This document shows, piece by piece, positions 9,878 through 18,749 of a stretch of DNA of 64,000 nucleotides. The stretch covers positions 186,001 to 250,000 of the forward strand of contig NZ_SMMA01000064.1 in NCBI RefSeq assembly GCF_009711345.1, given 5' to 3'. Both the position numbers and the translations under genes were made by a program. This DNA comes from Pseudovibrio flavus. Its GTDB lineage: Bacteria; Pseudomonadota; Alphaproteobacteria; Rhizobiales; Stappiaceae. Position 1 is the stretch's first letter, and each line of letters opens with the position of its first letter. A model generated the notes under the pieces. It saw nothing but the letters and a program-made list of their open reading frames with translations, was not told the DNA's origin and searched no databases.

Positions 9878-10759
9878 TTACGGCTTGTCGGTTGCTCCGC
9901 CTTCACGAACGCGGATCAACCCTTCCTGTGCGGCAGACGCTACTAGCACGCCTTCACGGGTATAAATGCTGCCACGGGTAAAGCCGCGGGCACCCGAAGC
10001 GCTCGGGCTATCTTGCGTATAAAGCAACCATTCATCAGCTCTAAACGGACGGTGGAACCACATGGAATGGTCCAGACTTGCAGCCTGCAGGTCTGGATTA
10101 AACACCTGACGACCGTGATTGAAGAGCGAAGTATCCAGCAAAGTCATGTCAGAGGCATAAGCCAAAATGCACTGATGAATGAGCGGATCATCCGGCAAAG
10201 CGTCCGTCGCGCGGATCCAGACGTGCTGGTAAGGTGGCAACTTCTTGCGGGAGACAAAGTGGGTGAAGTCAACCGGACGCAGCTCTACAGGGCGCTTGCG
10301 CTGCCAATAGCGCTTCACCGCCTCTGGAGCATACTCCATAAACTTCGCCTTTAGCTCTTCCTCTGGCACCAGATCTTCCGGCATTGGCACATCCGGCATG
10401 TCGATCTGATGGGAAAGTCCCTCCTCCATCACCTGATAAGAAGCGGACATGGAAAAGATCGCCTTGCCATGTTGAACAGCCACAACGCGGCGTGTTGCAA
10501 AACTGGCACCATCTCTAATGCGCTCTACTTCGTAGATGATAGGAATGGACGGGTCACCCGGGCGCATAAAATAGCCATGCAGGGAATGTACCTGACGGCC
10601 ATTGGGCACAGTGCGAGAGGCTGCCATAAGCGCTTGCCCGATCACCTGCCCGCCAAACACACGTTGCCAGCCGGACTTGGGACTTTGGCCGCGATAAAGG
10701 TTCTGTTCTAACGGCTCAAGATCGAGGATGTCCAAAAGCTGAGATACTGCGTTCGTCAT
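9878..10759 (-). CDS. tesB: Acyl-CoA thioesterase II
   Basis: TesB hydrolyses acyl-CoA to free fatty acid and CoA in the cytosol. The 293-residue protein has the double hot-dog layout of TesB, with an N-terminal segment RVFGGQVIGQAL and a second-domain SLDHSMWFHRPF stretch near 235-250. I chose the ATG at 10759; the longer frame would need a TTG at 10768. It is convergent with the TlpA-like gene (one base apart) and divergent from the UbiH-type gene. Confidence 0.9.
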   Translation of the reverse strand: MTNAVSQLLDILDLEPLEQNLYRGQSPKSGWQRVFGGQVIGQALMAASRTVPNGRQVHSLHGYFMRPGDPSIPIIYEVERIRDGASFATRRVVAVQHGKAIFSMSASYQVMEEGLSHQIDMPDVPMPEDLVPEEELKAKFMEYAPEAVKRYWQRKRPVELRPVDFTHFVSRKKLPPYQHVWIRATDALPDDPLIHQCILAYASDMTLLDTSLFNHGRQVFNPDLQAASLDHSMWFHRPFRADEWLLYTQDSPSASGARGFTRGSIYTREGVLVASAAQEGLIRVREGGATDKP

Positions 10760-10865
10760 GGGCGACAAATCCGGTGTTGTGGTGATATAGATCGCTTAGC
10801 GTGTAAAACAGGGTTGCATACAACAGTCAACGGGCCTTTGGAATAGGCTTCAATTTACAGGAAGC

Positions 10866-12116
10866 ATGTTGATGACGATAGGGGAAGCAAACGGTCATAG
10901 TGAACAGTTTGATGTTCTGATTGCAGGTGGAGGCTACGTTGGTCTCTCGTTAGCCCTGGCAATCAAGCAATCCGAGTCGTCGTTGAACGTGGCCGTCGTT
11001 GACCTGAGACCAAGATCTGCAATCGAAAATGATCCGCGAGCCTCTGCAATTGCAGCAGCAGCGTCGCGCATGCTCGATCAGCTCGGCATCTGGTATAAGA
11101 TCGAAGGTGAAGCGCAGCCGATCAACGAAATGATCGTCACTGACAGCAAACTGCACGACAGTGTACGCCCTGTTTACCTGACCTTTGCCGGCGAAGTGGA
11201 AGATGGTGAGCCATTCGCTCATATGGTGCCGAACAACAAGATGGTTGGCGCCCTTCACGATGCCTGCGTAGACGAAGGCGTGGTTATGTTCGCGCCCGAA
11301 AGCGTTAAGGACTTCACAGTTAAACAGAACGGAGTTTCCGTTAAGCTTGGGTCCGGCAAAACTGTCGAAGCCAAACTGCTCGTCGCAGCTGACGGTGTAA
11401 AATCTCGCCTGCGTGGTTTGGCTGGCATTCCGGTTAATCACTGGAACTACAAGCAGTCCGGCATCGTTACCACTGTTGCCCATGAGCGCCCACATAACGG
11501 CCGCGCAGAAGAGCACTTCCTGCCAGCTGGTCCATTTGCCATTTTACCTTTGAAGGGCAACCGCTCATCCATCGTTTGGACAGAACGCTCCATCGAGGCA
11601 GATCGCCTTGTAAATGGTGATGATTTCACCTTCGAGATCGAATTGGAACGCCGCTTCGGCCATCACCTTGGCAAGATCGAGGTCGAAGGACCACGCAAAG
11701 CCTTCCCGCTGAGCCTTACCCTCGCCCGCTCATTCGTCTCCAACCGCTTTGCATTGGCTGGTGATGCCGCTCATGGCATTCACCCGATTGCCGGTCAGGG
11801 TCTGAACTTTGGCTTCAAAGATGCAGCAGCACTGGCGGAGGTGATCGTCAACGCGCACCGTTTGGGTCTTGATATCGGTGCAGAGCATATCCTTGAAGAT
11901 TACCAGCGCTGGCGCCGCTTCGACACGTTGCAGATGGGCGTGACAACTGACCTGTTGAACCGCCTCTTTTCCAACGACCTCGACCCTATCCGCGCAGTGC
12001 GCGATCTTGGCCTTGGAATGGTGGAAAGAATGCCGTTCCTGAAAGGCCACTTCATTGGAGAAGCGGCCGGCATGGCTGGCCCTACCCCTAAGCTGCTGCT
12101 TGGTAACCCACTTTAA
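10866..12116 (+). CDS. UbiH/UbiF/COQ6-family FAD-dependent hydroxylase
   Basis: The 416-residue flavoprotein monooxygenase has the N-terminal FAD dinucleotide motif GGGYVG (21-26) and the second FAD motif GDAAHGIHPIAGQGLN at about 298-313, diagnostic for ubiquinone ring hydroxylases. In alphaproteobacteria, members such as UbiL or UbiM show broad regioselectivity, so the exact ring position is not assigned. ATGs at 10866 and 10872 are both possible, with AGGAAG just upstream. The SDR gene follows after 24 bp. Confidence 0.88.
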   Translation: MLMTIGEANGHSEQFDVLIAGGGYVGLSLALAIKQSESSLNVAVVDLRPRSAIENDPRASAIAAAASRMLDQLGIWYKIEGEAQPINEMIVTDSKLHDSVRPVYLTFAGEVEDGEPFAHMVPNNKMVGALHDACVDEGVVMFAPESVKDFTVKQNGVSVKLGSGKTVEAKLLVAADGVKSRLRGLAGIPVNHWNYKQSGIVTTVAHERPHNGRAEEHFLPAGPFAILPLKGNRSSIVWTERSIEADRLVNGDDFTFEIELERRFGHHLGKIEVEGPRKAFPLSLTLARSFVSNRFALAGDAAHGIHPIAGQGLNFGFKDAAALAEVIVNAHRLGLDIGAEHILEDYQRWRRFDTLQMGVTTDLLNRLFSNDLDPIRAVRDLGLGMVERMPFLKGHFIGEAAGMAGPTPKLLLGNPL

Positions 12117-12140
12117 ATTTTCAGTTCCGGTACTAAAGAC

Positions 12141-13004
12141 GTGACCAACAAAAAGAATACTGCCCGTTCCATCCTCATTACGGGCTGCTCCTCCGGTATT
12201 GGCTACCGCGCTGCCCATATGCTGCGTGAACGTGGCTGGCAGGTTTTCCCGACCTGCCGCAAACTGGACGATGTTGAAAAACTGCGGGCCGAGGGCTTTG
12301 AAGCGTTCTGGCTGGATTATCAAGACAACGGCTCAATCGAAAGCGCACTGACGCAGGTTCTTGATATTACAAATGGAAAGCTCGACGCACTGTTCAACAA
12401 CGGCGCTTATGGTCTTCCAGGCGCTATTGAAGATATTCCCGTTCAAGCCATGCGTGATCAGTTCGAGGCAAACGTCTTCGGCTGGCACGACCTCACCTGC
12501 CGCGTAATTCCGGTAATGCGTAAACAAGGCCATGGCCGTATCGTGCAGTGCTCCTCCGTTCTTGGCCTCGTTGCCATGAAGTATCGCGGGCCGTACAACG
12601 CAACCAAATTTGCGCTTGAAGGTCTTACCGACACACTTCGCCTAGAGCTGCATGGGTCTGGCATTCAAATCAGCCTTATTGAACCAGGTCCTATCAGAAC
12701 CAAGTTCACACAGAACGCTATTTCCATGTTCTTCAAAGAAATTGGCGAAGATGGCTTGCAGAGATCACACTTCCGCAAGATCTACGAGCGCCGCTTGAAG
12801 CACATGTCCAAAGGTGGCGCTTCCAAGTTCAAGCTGGAACCAGATGCGGTGGTTGAAAAACTCATCCACGCCATTGAAGCGCCCAAGGCAAAAGCTCGTT
12901 ACTATGTGACGGTACCAACACATCTAATGGGTGTCTTGCGTCGTATTCTTCCATACTCCATCTTAGACAAAGTCCTCTTGAAGGCATCGGATTCGGAAGA
13001 ATAA
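12141..13004 (+). CDS. Short-chain dehydrogenase/reductase (classical SDR)
   Basis: The 287-residue classical SDR has TGCSSGIG (14-21) for cofactor binding, the NNG motif at about 86-88, catalytic Ser at about 138-139, and the YxxxK pair Tyr152/Lys156. The start is GTG at 12141. The substrate is unknown. Its position between a quinone hydroxylase and tspO suggests one transcript but does not fix the function. The basic C-terminal region (MGVLRRILPYSILDK) could contact membrane. Confidence 0.88.
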   Translation: MTNKKNTARSILITGCSSGIGYRAAHMLRERGWQVFPTCRKLDDVEKLRAEGFEAFWLDYQDNGSIESALTQVLDITNGKLDALFNNGAYGLPGAIEDIPVQAMRDQFEANVFGWHDLTCRVIPVMRKQGHGRIVQCSSVLGLVAMKYRGPYNATKFALEGLTDTLRLELHGSGIQISLIEPGPIRTKFTQNAISMFFKEIGEDGLQRSHFRKIYERRLKHMSKGGASKFKLEPDAVVEKLIHAIEAPKAKARYYVTVPTHLMGVLRRILPYSILDKVLLKASDSEE

Positions 13005-13022
13005 TTCCAGCGGAGACAACGC

Positions 13023-13553
13023 GTGCAACTTTCCCAACCCTATAAGGCAAAGCTAAGAAACAGAACTGTCTGGAGCCGCCTGTTGGGCTGGGGCTTGCTA
13101 TGTTACGCCGTTGCTTCCTACGGCAGCATTGTCACCATTCCGGCAATACCGGAATGGTATGCGTCTCTCTCAAAACCTGCGTTTTCGCCGCCAAACTGGC
13201 TGTTTGCTCCCGTTTGGACCATTCTCTACGCCATGATGGCGTTGAGCATCTGGCTGGCAACCGAATTCGAAAAGCCACGGGGTGAAAGTAAAGAAAAAAC
13301 GCCATCCAAATTTACAGTCCAAGTCGTGTTTTTGGCCCAGTTGCTGCTCAACGGGCTTTGGTCTTGGGCCTTTTTTGGCAAACAGGAACCAATTCTGGCC
13401 CTTGTTGTACTGGTGGCAATCTTCGCTCTGGTTGTTTTATCAATCTATCTGTTTTCAAAACGCCAACCTCTCGCGGGCTGGCTCTTAATACCTTATGGGG
13501 CTTGGCTGCTTTACGCAGGTGCCCTGAACACCGCCATCATACTCCTGAATTAA
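13023..13553 (+). CDS. tspO: TspO/MBR family protein (tryptophan-rich sensory protein)
   Basis: TspO is a five-helix membrane protein that binds tetrapyrroles and modulates their export or photooxidation. The 176-residue product has the family pattern of PAIPEWYASLSKPAFSPPNW followed by APVWTILYAMMA, and five hydrophobic segments rich in Trp. The start is GTG at 13023, 19 bp after the SDR stop, with GGAG upstream. The neighbouring cobalamin adenosyltransferase gene gives a loose tetrapyrrole theme, which is inference only. Confidence 0.9.
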   Translation: MQLSQPYKAKLRNRTVWSRLLGWGLLCYAVASYGSIVTIPAIPEWYASLSKPAFSPPNWLFAPVWTILYAMMALSIWLATEFEKPRGESKEKTPSKFTVQVVFLAQLLLNGLWSWAFFGKQEPILALVVLVAIFALVVLSIYLFSKRQPLAGWLLIPYGAWLLYAGALNTAIILLN

Positions 13554-13591
13554 CTGGATAAATTGATTGGCAAATTGAATTGGAGGGAACC

Positions 13592-13789
13592 ATGAGCGGT
13601 GTATTTTCCAGCCTTGTTCCAATGGCCCTTGCGGCTGTCGCTATTGTTTTGGGTTTAGGTCTTTGGAATATGATGCGCGGCGGTAGCTCTAGCCGTTCGC
13701 AAACCTTGATGCGCTGGCGCGTCATTCTGCAGTTTCTTGCGGTTATTCTTGTTATGGCTAGTGTGTATTTTGCTAGCGGACAAAACTGA
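13592..13789 (+). CDS. Small twin-transmembrane-helix protein (HIG1-like)
   Basis: The 65-residue protein consists of two hydrophobic helices (about 6-25 and 43-60) joined by a short polar loop with RGGSSSRSQTLMRWR. The pattern R-x-x-x-QTLMRWRVxxQ resembles the HIG1-domain twin-helix proteins of alphaproteobacteria, which associate with cytochrome c oxidase in some lineages. The ATG at 13592 has a strong GGAGG site; the TTG upstream belongs to that site. It is 18 bp before the adenosyltransferase gene. Confidence 0.8.
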   Translation: MSGVFSSLVPMALAAVAIVLGLGLWNMMRGGSSSRSQTLMRWRVILQFLAVILVMASVYFASGQN

Positions 13790-13807
13790 TAATAGGCATA
13801 GGGCACC

Positions 13808-14383
13808 ATGGTTATTCTAAATAAAATTTACACCAAAACCGGTGACGACGGCACCACAGCGCTTGCAAGTGGTGATCGCCGCGTAAAACATGATCTTCGG
13901 GTCGATGCCTACGGCACGGTTGACGAACTGAATTCCGTTTTGGGCGTTGTGCGCATGCATGCTGCGCAGGAATTGCCGGATTTTGATGGTGTTCTTGGCC
14001 GCATTCAAAACGACTTGTTCGACATGGGCGCAGACCTTGCCTGCCCTGATACGGGTGAAGACTTGGGCTACGAGCCACTTCGCATTACCCCAAAGCAGGT
14101 GGAAGCGATTGAAGACGTTATTGACCGCATGAACGCGGACTTAAAGCCGCTTCGCTCTTTTACCCTTCCGGGCGGAACGCCTTTAGCGACCTATCTGCAT
14201 CTAGCCCGCACCGTGGCCCGCAGAGCAGAGCGCCGCGTATCTGAACTGCAAGCGCAGGAGCCGCTCAACAAGAGCGTTCTGTTGTACCTCAACCGTCTTT
14301 CCGATCTGTTCTTCGTTGCATCGCGATACGCCAACAACAAAGGCGACGGTGACGTGCTCTGGGTTGCTGGCAAGAACCGCTAA
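13808..14383 (+). CDS. PduO-type ATP:cob(I)alamin adenosyltransferase
   Basis: The enzyme attaches the adenosyl group of ATP to cob(I)alamin to make coenzyme B12. The 191-residue protein starts with the family hallmark IYTKTGDDGTT (7-17), followed by RVDAYGTVDELNS and, near the C-terminus, RTVARRAERRV. This is the PduO type, unrelated to CobA/CobO. It closes the tspO-small membrane protein unit. A hairpin follows its stop codon. Confidence 0.92.
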   Translation: MVILNKIYTKTGDDGTTALASGDRRVKHDLRVDAYGTVDELNSVLGVVRMHAAQELPDFDGVLGRIQNDLFDMGADLACPDTGEDLGYEPLRITPKQVEAIEDVIDRMNADLKPLRSFTLPGGTPLATYLHLARTVARRAERRVSELQAQEPLNKSVLLYLNRLSDLFFVASRYANNKGDGDVLWVAGKNR

Positions 14384-14700
14384 ACGATGGGCTGTCAATG
14401 CAAAGGACAGCCCTTCAACCCATAAAAGTGAAGGAGTTAGACCAAGGTATAGAGCAAACAGCATTGCTCAATCACGAGCCTTATACATTGGTGGAACCCT
14501 TACCATATTTTACCTAGCGTGCGCGTTGACAGGGTATCAACGGCTCGGTACGGTCGCCTGAAAATTGCATTGCAGCAAAGCCATCGCAACCAGTGGGAGG
14601 GCTCGGGTGTAAAAACCACAGCCGAAGGTGAGATGAATTGCTGGAATGCAGAGAGCAAAATACTCTCTAACATGGCTCTTCATTTGGAGGTTTTGGTAGG
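14384..14700 (+). promoter_or_regulatory. etfBA upstream region with candidate sigma-70 promoter
   Basis: This 317-bp gap carries the hairpin listed separately, a small 6-bp hairpin at 14452-14469, and a promoter-like TTGACA at 14526-14531 with TACGGT at 14549-14554 (17-bp spacing). That would give an untranslated leader of about 140 bases before etfB, with GGAGG just before the ATG. I see no gene here. Confidence 0.4.
14389..14413 (+). terminator. Terminator-like hairpin after the adenosyltransferase gene
   Basis: A perfect 8-bp stem, GGGCTGTC (14389-14396) with GACAGCCC (14406-14413), begins six bases past the stop codon. Only two T residues follow, so it may end transcription partly or simply protect the 3' end. 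Confidence 0.5.
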
Positions 14701-15450
14701 ATGAAGATACTCGTACCCGTTAAACGGGTCGTCGACTACAACGTAAAAGTCCGCGTAAAGTCAGACGGTTCCGGCGTCGAACTGGCCAACGTCAAAATGT
14801 CCATGAACCCGTTCGATGAAATTGCCGTTGAAGAAGCCCTTCGCCTGAAAGAAGCAGGTAAGGCTGAAGAGATCGTGGTTGTTTCCATTGGCCCTAAACA
14901 GGCAACTGAAACCATCCGTACCGGTCTTGCAATGGGCGCTGATCGCGGCATTCTCGTGCAGACCGACGACAGCACCGAACCTCTTGCTGTTGCCAAAATC
15001 CTTAAAGGCATTGTCGATGCTGAAGAGCCGCAAATGGTTATCCTCGGCAAACAGGCCATTGACGATGATTGCAACCAGACAGGCCAGATGCTCGCAGCCC
15101 TTCTTGGCTGGGCACAAGGTACCTTCGCTTCCAAAGTCAACCTTGAAGACGGTTCCGTTGATGTGACCCGCGAAGTTGATGGTGGTTTGCAGACCGTAAA
15201 GCTTAAGCTGCCAGCAATCGTGACCACCGATCTGCGCTTGAACGAGCCTCGCTACGCTTCCTTGCCTAACATCATGAAGGCAAAGAAGAAGCCAATCGAC
15301 GAGAAGACGCCGGCCGATTACGGCGTTGACACAGCTCCGCGCCTCAAGGTTATCAAGACCGCTGAGCCGGAAGCACGTCAGGCAGGCGTCAAGGTCGGTT
15401 CTGTAGCCGAACTCGTCGACAAGCTGAAAAACGAAGCAAACGTACTCTAA
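14701..15450 (+). CDS. etfB: Electron transfer flavoprotein beta subunit
   Basis: EtfB is the AMP-binding subunit of the FAD-containing ETF that passes electrons from acyl-CoA and other dehydrogenases to ETF:quinone oxidoreductase. The 249-residue protein begins [14 protein letters not shown] and holds the family stretch [21 protein letters not shown] near 180-200 that covers the recognition loop. Length is standard. etfA follows after 24 bp with its own GAGG site. Confidence 0.96.
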   Translation: MKILVPVKRVVDYNVKVRVKSDGSGVELANVKMSMNPFDEIAVEEALRLKEAGKAEEIVVVSIGPKQATETIRTGLAMGADRGILVQTDDSTEPLAVAKILKGIVDAEEPQMVILGKQAIDDDCNQTGQMLAALLGWAQGTFASKVNLEDGSVDVTREVDGGLQTVKLKLPAIVTTDLRLNEPRYASLPNIMKAKKKPIDEKTPADYGVDTAPRLKVIKTAEPEARQAGVKVGSVAELVDKLKNEANVL

Positions 15451-15474
15451 GAGCCAAGGAAGAGGAGTTAAAAC

Positions 15475-16404
15475 ATGACCACACTTCTTGTGGCTGAACA
15501 CAGCAATACCGAACTTAACGAAGCTACAGCAAAGGCGCTCACCGCAGCAGCCGAGCTTGGCGGCGACGTTCATATCCTTGTAGCAGGTAAAGACTGCGGC
15601 GCAGCGGCCGATGCAGCTGCAAAGCTCGTTGGCGTAGCAAAGGTTCTGGTAGCAGATGATGCTGCTTACGAGCACCAGCTGGCCGAGCCAATGGCTGACC
15701 TCATTGTCAACCTTGCTGGTGACTATGACGCAATCCTTGCGCCTTCCACCACCAACGGCAAGAACACCCTGCCACGCGTTGCAGCAAAGCTCGACGTAAT
15801 GCAGATCTCCGACATCATCAAAGTCGTCTCCGCAGACACCTTTGAGCGTCCGATCTACGCAGGCAACGCCATCCAGACCGTACAGTCTACCGATGCAAAG
15901 AAAGTCATCACGGTTCGTACCGCTTCCTTTGCAGCAGCAGGTGAAGGCGGTAGCGCCAGCGTTGAAACCATCAGCGCAGCCGGTGGCGCAGACCTTTCCT
16001 CCTTCCTTTCGCAGGAAATTGCAGAGCTTGACCGTCCAGAACTGACTTCTGCCCGTGTCATCATCTCCGGTGGCCGTGCGCTTGGTTCTGAGGAGCAGTT
16101 TAACACTGTGATCACACCTGTTGCAGACAAGCTTGGCGCTGCAATTGGTGCATCCCGCGCAGCTGTTGATGCAGGCTATGCACCAAACGACTGGCAGGTT
16201 GGTCAGACCGGTAAAGTGGTTGCTCCAGACCTCTACATTGCCTGTGGCATCTCCGGTGCGATCCAGCACCTTGCAGGCATGAAGGACTCCAAGGTCATTG
16301 TTGCAATCAACAAAGATGAAGAAGCGCCAATTTTCCAAGTTGCTGACTATGGCCTAGTCGCAGACCTGTTCGAAGCTCTCCCAGAGCTCGAAAAAGCGCT
16401 CTAA
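15475..16404 (+). CDS. etfA: Electron transfer flavoprotein alpha subunit
   Basis: EtfA binds FAD and completes the ETF heterodimer. The 309-residue protein has the C-terminal FAD domain motif [11 protein letters not shown] (about 198-208), then [16 protein letters not shown] and the hallmark [20 protein letters not shown] (about 243-262). It is coupled to etfB and followed by a clear terminator, then by 3-hydroxybutyryl-CoA dehydrogenase, an order common in Hyphomicrobiales. Confidence 0.96.
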   Translation: MTTLLVAEHSNTELNEATAKALTAAAELGGDVHILVAGKDCGAAADAAAKLVGVAKVLVADDAAYEHQLAEPMADLIVNLAGDYDAILAPSTTNGKNTLPRVAAKLDVMQISDIIKVVSADTFERPIYAGNAIQTVQSTDAKKVITVRTASFAAAGEGGSASVETISAAGGADLSSFLSQEIAELDRPELTSARVIISGGRALGSEEQFNTVITPVADKLGAAIGASRAAVDAGYAPNDWQVGQTGKVVAPDLYIACGISGAIQHLAGMKDSKVIVAINKDEEAPIFQVADYGLVADLFEALPELEKAL

Positions 16405-16426
16405 TGAAGATCTATCCATGAAGAAA

Positions 16427-16472
16427 GAGCCCCGAAGCGACAATTTATTCGCCTCGGGGCTCTTGTTGTTTG
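16427..16472 (+). terminator. Rho-independent terminator of etfBA
   Basis: The stem GAGCCCCGA (16427-16435) with TCGGGGCTC (16454-16462) is extended by an inner GCGA/TCGC pair, and is followed by a T-rich tract TTGTTGTTTGTTG. This separates etfBA from the dehydrogenase gene. Confidence 0.85.
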
Positions 16473-16550
16473 TTGCCAAGATTGCACTGAATGGAATACA
16501 CGTTATAGCGGAACTCTTGTGCTTGCATATCTTTGAGAAACTTGGATCGT

Positions 16551-17435
16551 ATGATGGTGGCCGACTTGAAAATAATTGGTGTTGTAGGCGCTGGCCAAAT
16601 GGGAAGTGGCATCGCGCATGTGTGTGCGCTGGCAGGGTATCCTGTTCACCTCTATGACATTTCGCAGGAGAACATCGATGCCTGCATGGAAAACATCCGA
16701 GCCAATTTGGGTCGCCAGATCGCCAAAGGCACGATCTCTGAAGATCAAGAACAAGCCGCAGTCGATTTGATCACCGCATCAACCGACAAAACAATCCTTT
16801 CTGATGCAGATCTTGTTGTTGAAGCTGTGAGTGAAAACGAGCAGGTCAAGCGCAAGGTTTACAACGCCATCTGCCCTATTCTGAAGCCAGAAGCCATTTT
16901 GGGCACCAACACGTCCTCGATCTCCATCACCCGTCTTGCTGCAGCAACCGATCGCCCTGAGCAGTTTATCGGCATTCACTTCATGAATCCGGTTCCTATC
17001 ATGGAGCTGGTCGAGCTGGTGCGCGGCATTGCAACCGATGACGCAACCTTTGAAGCAAGCCGCAAGTTCGTTTCCATGCTTGGAAAAACTGTGGCGGTTT
17101 CCGAAGACTTTCCGGCCTTCATGGTCAACCGCATTTTGCTGCCAATGATCAACGAAGCCATCTACACCCTTTACGAGGGCGTGGGTTCTGTTGAGGCGAT
17201 CGACACGGCAATGCGTCTTGGCGCAAATCACCCAATGGGTCCGCTGCAGCTGGCTGACTTTATCGGTCTTGATACATGTCTATCCATTATGCAGACCCTC
17301 TATGAAGGTCTGGCAGACACCAAGTACCGCCCTTGCCCGCTGCTGGTTAAGTATGTTGAAGCTGGATGGCTTGGCCGCAAAACCCAGCGCGGCTTCTACG
17401 ACTATCGCGGTGAAGAGCCAGTTCCAACCCGCTAG
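16551..17435 (+). CDS. 3-hydroxybutyryl-CoA dehydrogenase
   Basis: This NAD(P)-dependent enzyme interconverts acetoacetyl-CoA and 3-hydroxybutyryl-CoA in butyrate, polyhydroxybutyrate or ethylmalonyl-CoA related metabolism. The protein has the Rossmann motif GVVGAGQMGSG near the N-terminus, the catalytic stretch GIHFMNPVPIMELVE at about 140-155, and the C-terminal ANHPMGPLQLADFIGLD motif. ATGs at 16551 and 16554 are both plausible; the TTG at 16533 adds six unrelated residues. It has its own terminator on each side, so it is probably monocistronic. Confidence 0.9.
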   Translation: MMVADLKIIGVVGAGQMGSGIAHVCALAGYPVHLYDISQENIDACMENIRANLGRQIAKGTISEDQEQAAVDLITASTDKTILSDADLVVEAVSENEQVKRKVYNAICPILKPEAILGTNTSSISITRLAAATDRPEQFIGIHFMNPVPIMELVELVRGIATDDATFEASRKFVSMLGKTVAVSEDFPAFMVNRILLPMINEAIYTLYEGVGSVEAIDTAMRLGANHPMGPLQLADFIGLDTCLSIMQTLYEGLADTKYRPCPLLVKYVEAGWLGRKTQRGFYDYRGEEPVPTR

Positions 17436-17481
17436 CGCGGCGAGGTGGAAAGCTCCAAGAGCCTTGAATAAACTAGATACG

Positions 17482-17512
17482 AAAAACCCGCCTCTCGGCG
17501 GGTTTTCTTTTT
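17482..17512. terminator. Bidirectional terminator between convergent genes
   Basis: AACCCGCC (17485-17492), loop TCTC, and GGCGGGTT (17497-17504) form an 8-bp stem flanked by A-tract on the left and T-tract on the right. It serves the dehydrogenase rightward and the CobW-family gene leftward. Confidence 0.88.
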
Positions 17513-17513
17513 T

Positions 17514-18710
17514 CTATTTAAATGAGCCGCTAAAGCCCGAAACGGAAAGCGGATTGTTCATCATCGCATCGCGGTCAGGCGTATCGAAGCCAACCTCACC
17601 CACAAACGCATCGAACATGCGCTTTACATAGCCCTCAGGAAGCCCGTTGGTGATGAAGACAATACGGGTGCGCCGATCATCATCCGGCCAGCCAGCAAGG
17701 CGCGCAGGCGGATGAAAGACGTGCTGAACGCCGTGAATAACAAGTGGCCGCTCAGGATCGCTTTCGGTTTTGATGATGCCTTTGACGCGCAGCAGCTTCG
17801 GCCCCTGCGTTGAGCGCAGCAGGTCGAGAAACATCTCCAGAACGGTTTCGCTTATGGCGCGCTCTGTTGTCAGCGAGAACGCTCTCACCTTGTCACTATG
17901 GCGGTTTATATCGTGATGGTGGTGCCCGTGATCATGGGTGTGTCCATGACCATGCTCATGACTATGGCCGTGGTTATGACCATGATGGTGGTGATAATCG
18001 CGAAACGCTTCTTCCTTCAGCCACTTGGAAACCTCTGGAATTTTGGTGTCCGGATTATACAGGCCGCAGTTGACGATGGATGCTGCAGTCACATCACCCT
18101 GCTGCACATCCAAAAGCTCAGCGCCAGGGTTCAGACGGCGAACACTGGCGATTGCTGCTTCCAACATCTGCTTGCCTTGCTCACCTTCTAGCAAGTCTGT
18201 CTTGGTAAGGATAACGCGGTCAGCAACGGCAACCTGCTTAACGCCCTCTTCATGCTCATCCAGCGTCGAAGGACCATTTACAGCATCAAACAGCGTGATC
18301 ACGCCGTCGAGGCGGTATCTCATCACCAAGTAAGGGTGCAGCATAACACTGTGAAGCACAGGCGCAGGATCTGCGAGCCCTGTGGTTTCGATGATAACGC
18401 GGTCCACCTTCTTCATGCGGCCATTGTCCATACGGCGCAGAAGATCTTCCAGCGTGTTAATCAGGTCACCGCGAATGGTGCAGCACAAACAGCCTGATGA
18501 AAGCTCAATAATGCCGTCTTCAATGGAATCGACAAGCAGGTGATCCAGACCCACCTCACCGAACTCGTTGATAATGACCGCGCTATTTTCCAGCGTCGGG
18601 TCTTTCAGTAAACGGTTGAGAAGCGTGGTCTTACCAGACCCGAGGAAACCGGTAATTACGGTGAGCGGAATTGGCGTAGGAGGCGTTGTCGGGCGCTCGA
18701 TCTCGGACAT
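17514..18710 (-). CDS. CobW/COG0523-family GTPase with His-rich metal-binding loop
   Basis: This is a G3E-class P-loop GTPase that acts as a metal insertase or chaperone; zinc is the usual metal of His-rich relatives (ZigA/YeiR/ZNG1). The 398-residue protein has Walker A GFLGSGKTT (21-29), the defining metal site CLCC (74-77), a TKTDL base-recognition motif near 170, and a segment at 240-266 with 17 histidines in 27 residues that splits the two domains. A C-terminal CobW_C domain follows. No cobalamin genes of the CobN type are near, so true CobW is unlikely. I see no clear Zur box before it. Confidence 0.85.
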   Translation of the reverse strand: MSEIERPTTPPTPIPLTVITGFLGSGKTTLLNRLLKDPTLENSAVIINEFGEVGLDHLLVDSIEDGIIELSSGCLCCTIRGDLINTLEDLLRRMDNGRMKKVDRVIIETTGLADPAPVLHSVMLHPYLVMRYRLDGVITLFDAVNGPSTLDEHEEGVKQVAVADRVILTKTDLLEGEQGKQMLEAAIASVRRLNPGAELLDVQQGDVTAASIVNCGLYNPDTKIPEVSKWLKEEAFRDYHHHHGHNHGHSHEHGHGHTHDHGHHHHDINRHSDKVRAFSLTTERAISETVLEMFLDLLRSTQGPKLLRVKGIIKTESDPERPLVIHGVQHVFHPPARLAGWPDDDRRTRIVFITNGLPEGYVKRMFDAFVGEVGFDTPDRDAMMNNPLSVSGFSGSFK

Positions 18711-18749
18711 CTGGGCGTAAACTCTTGTTCTTGTTTAAAGGCACTTGGC

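Noticed and set aside
14761-16338. 525-codon frame antisense to etfBA
   Set aside because: It mirrors codon bias in two well-identified genes; the translation is Cys-rich and resembles no family.
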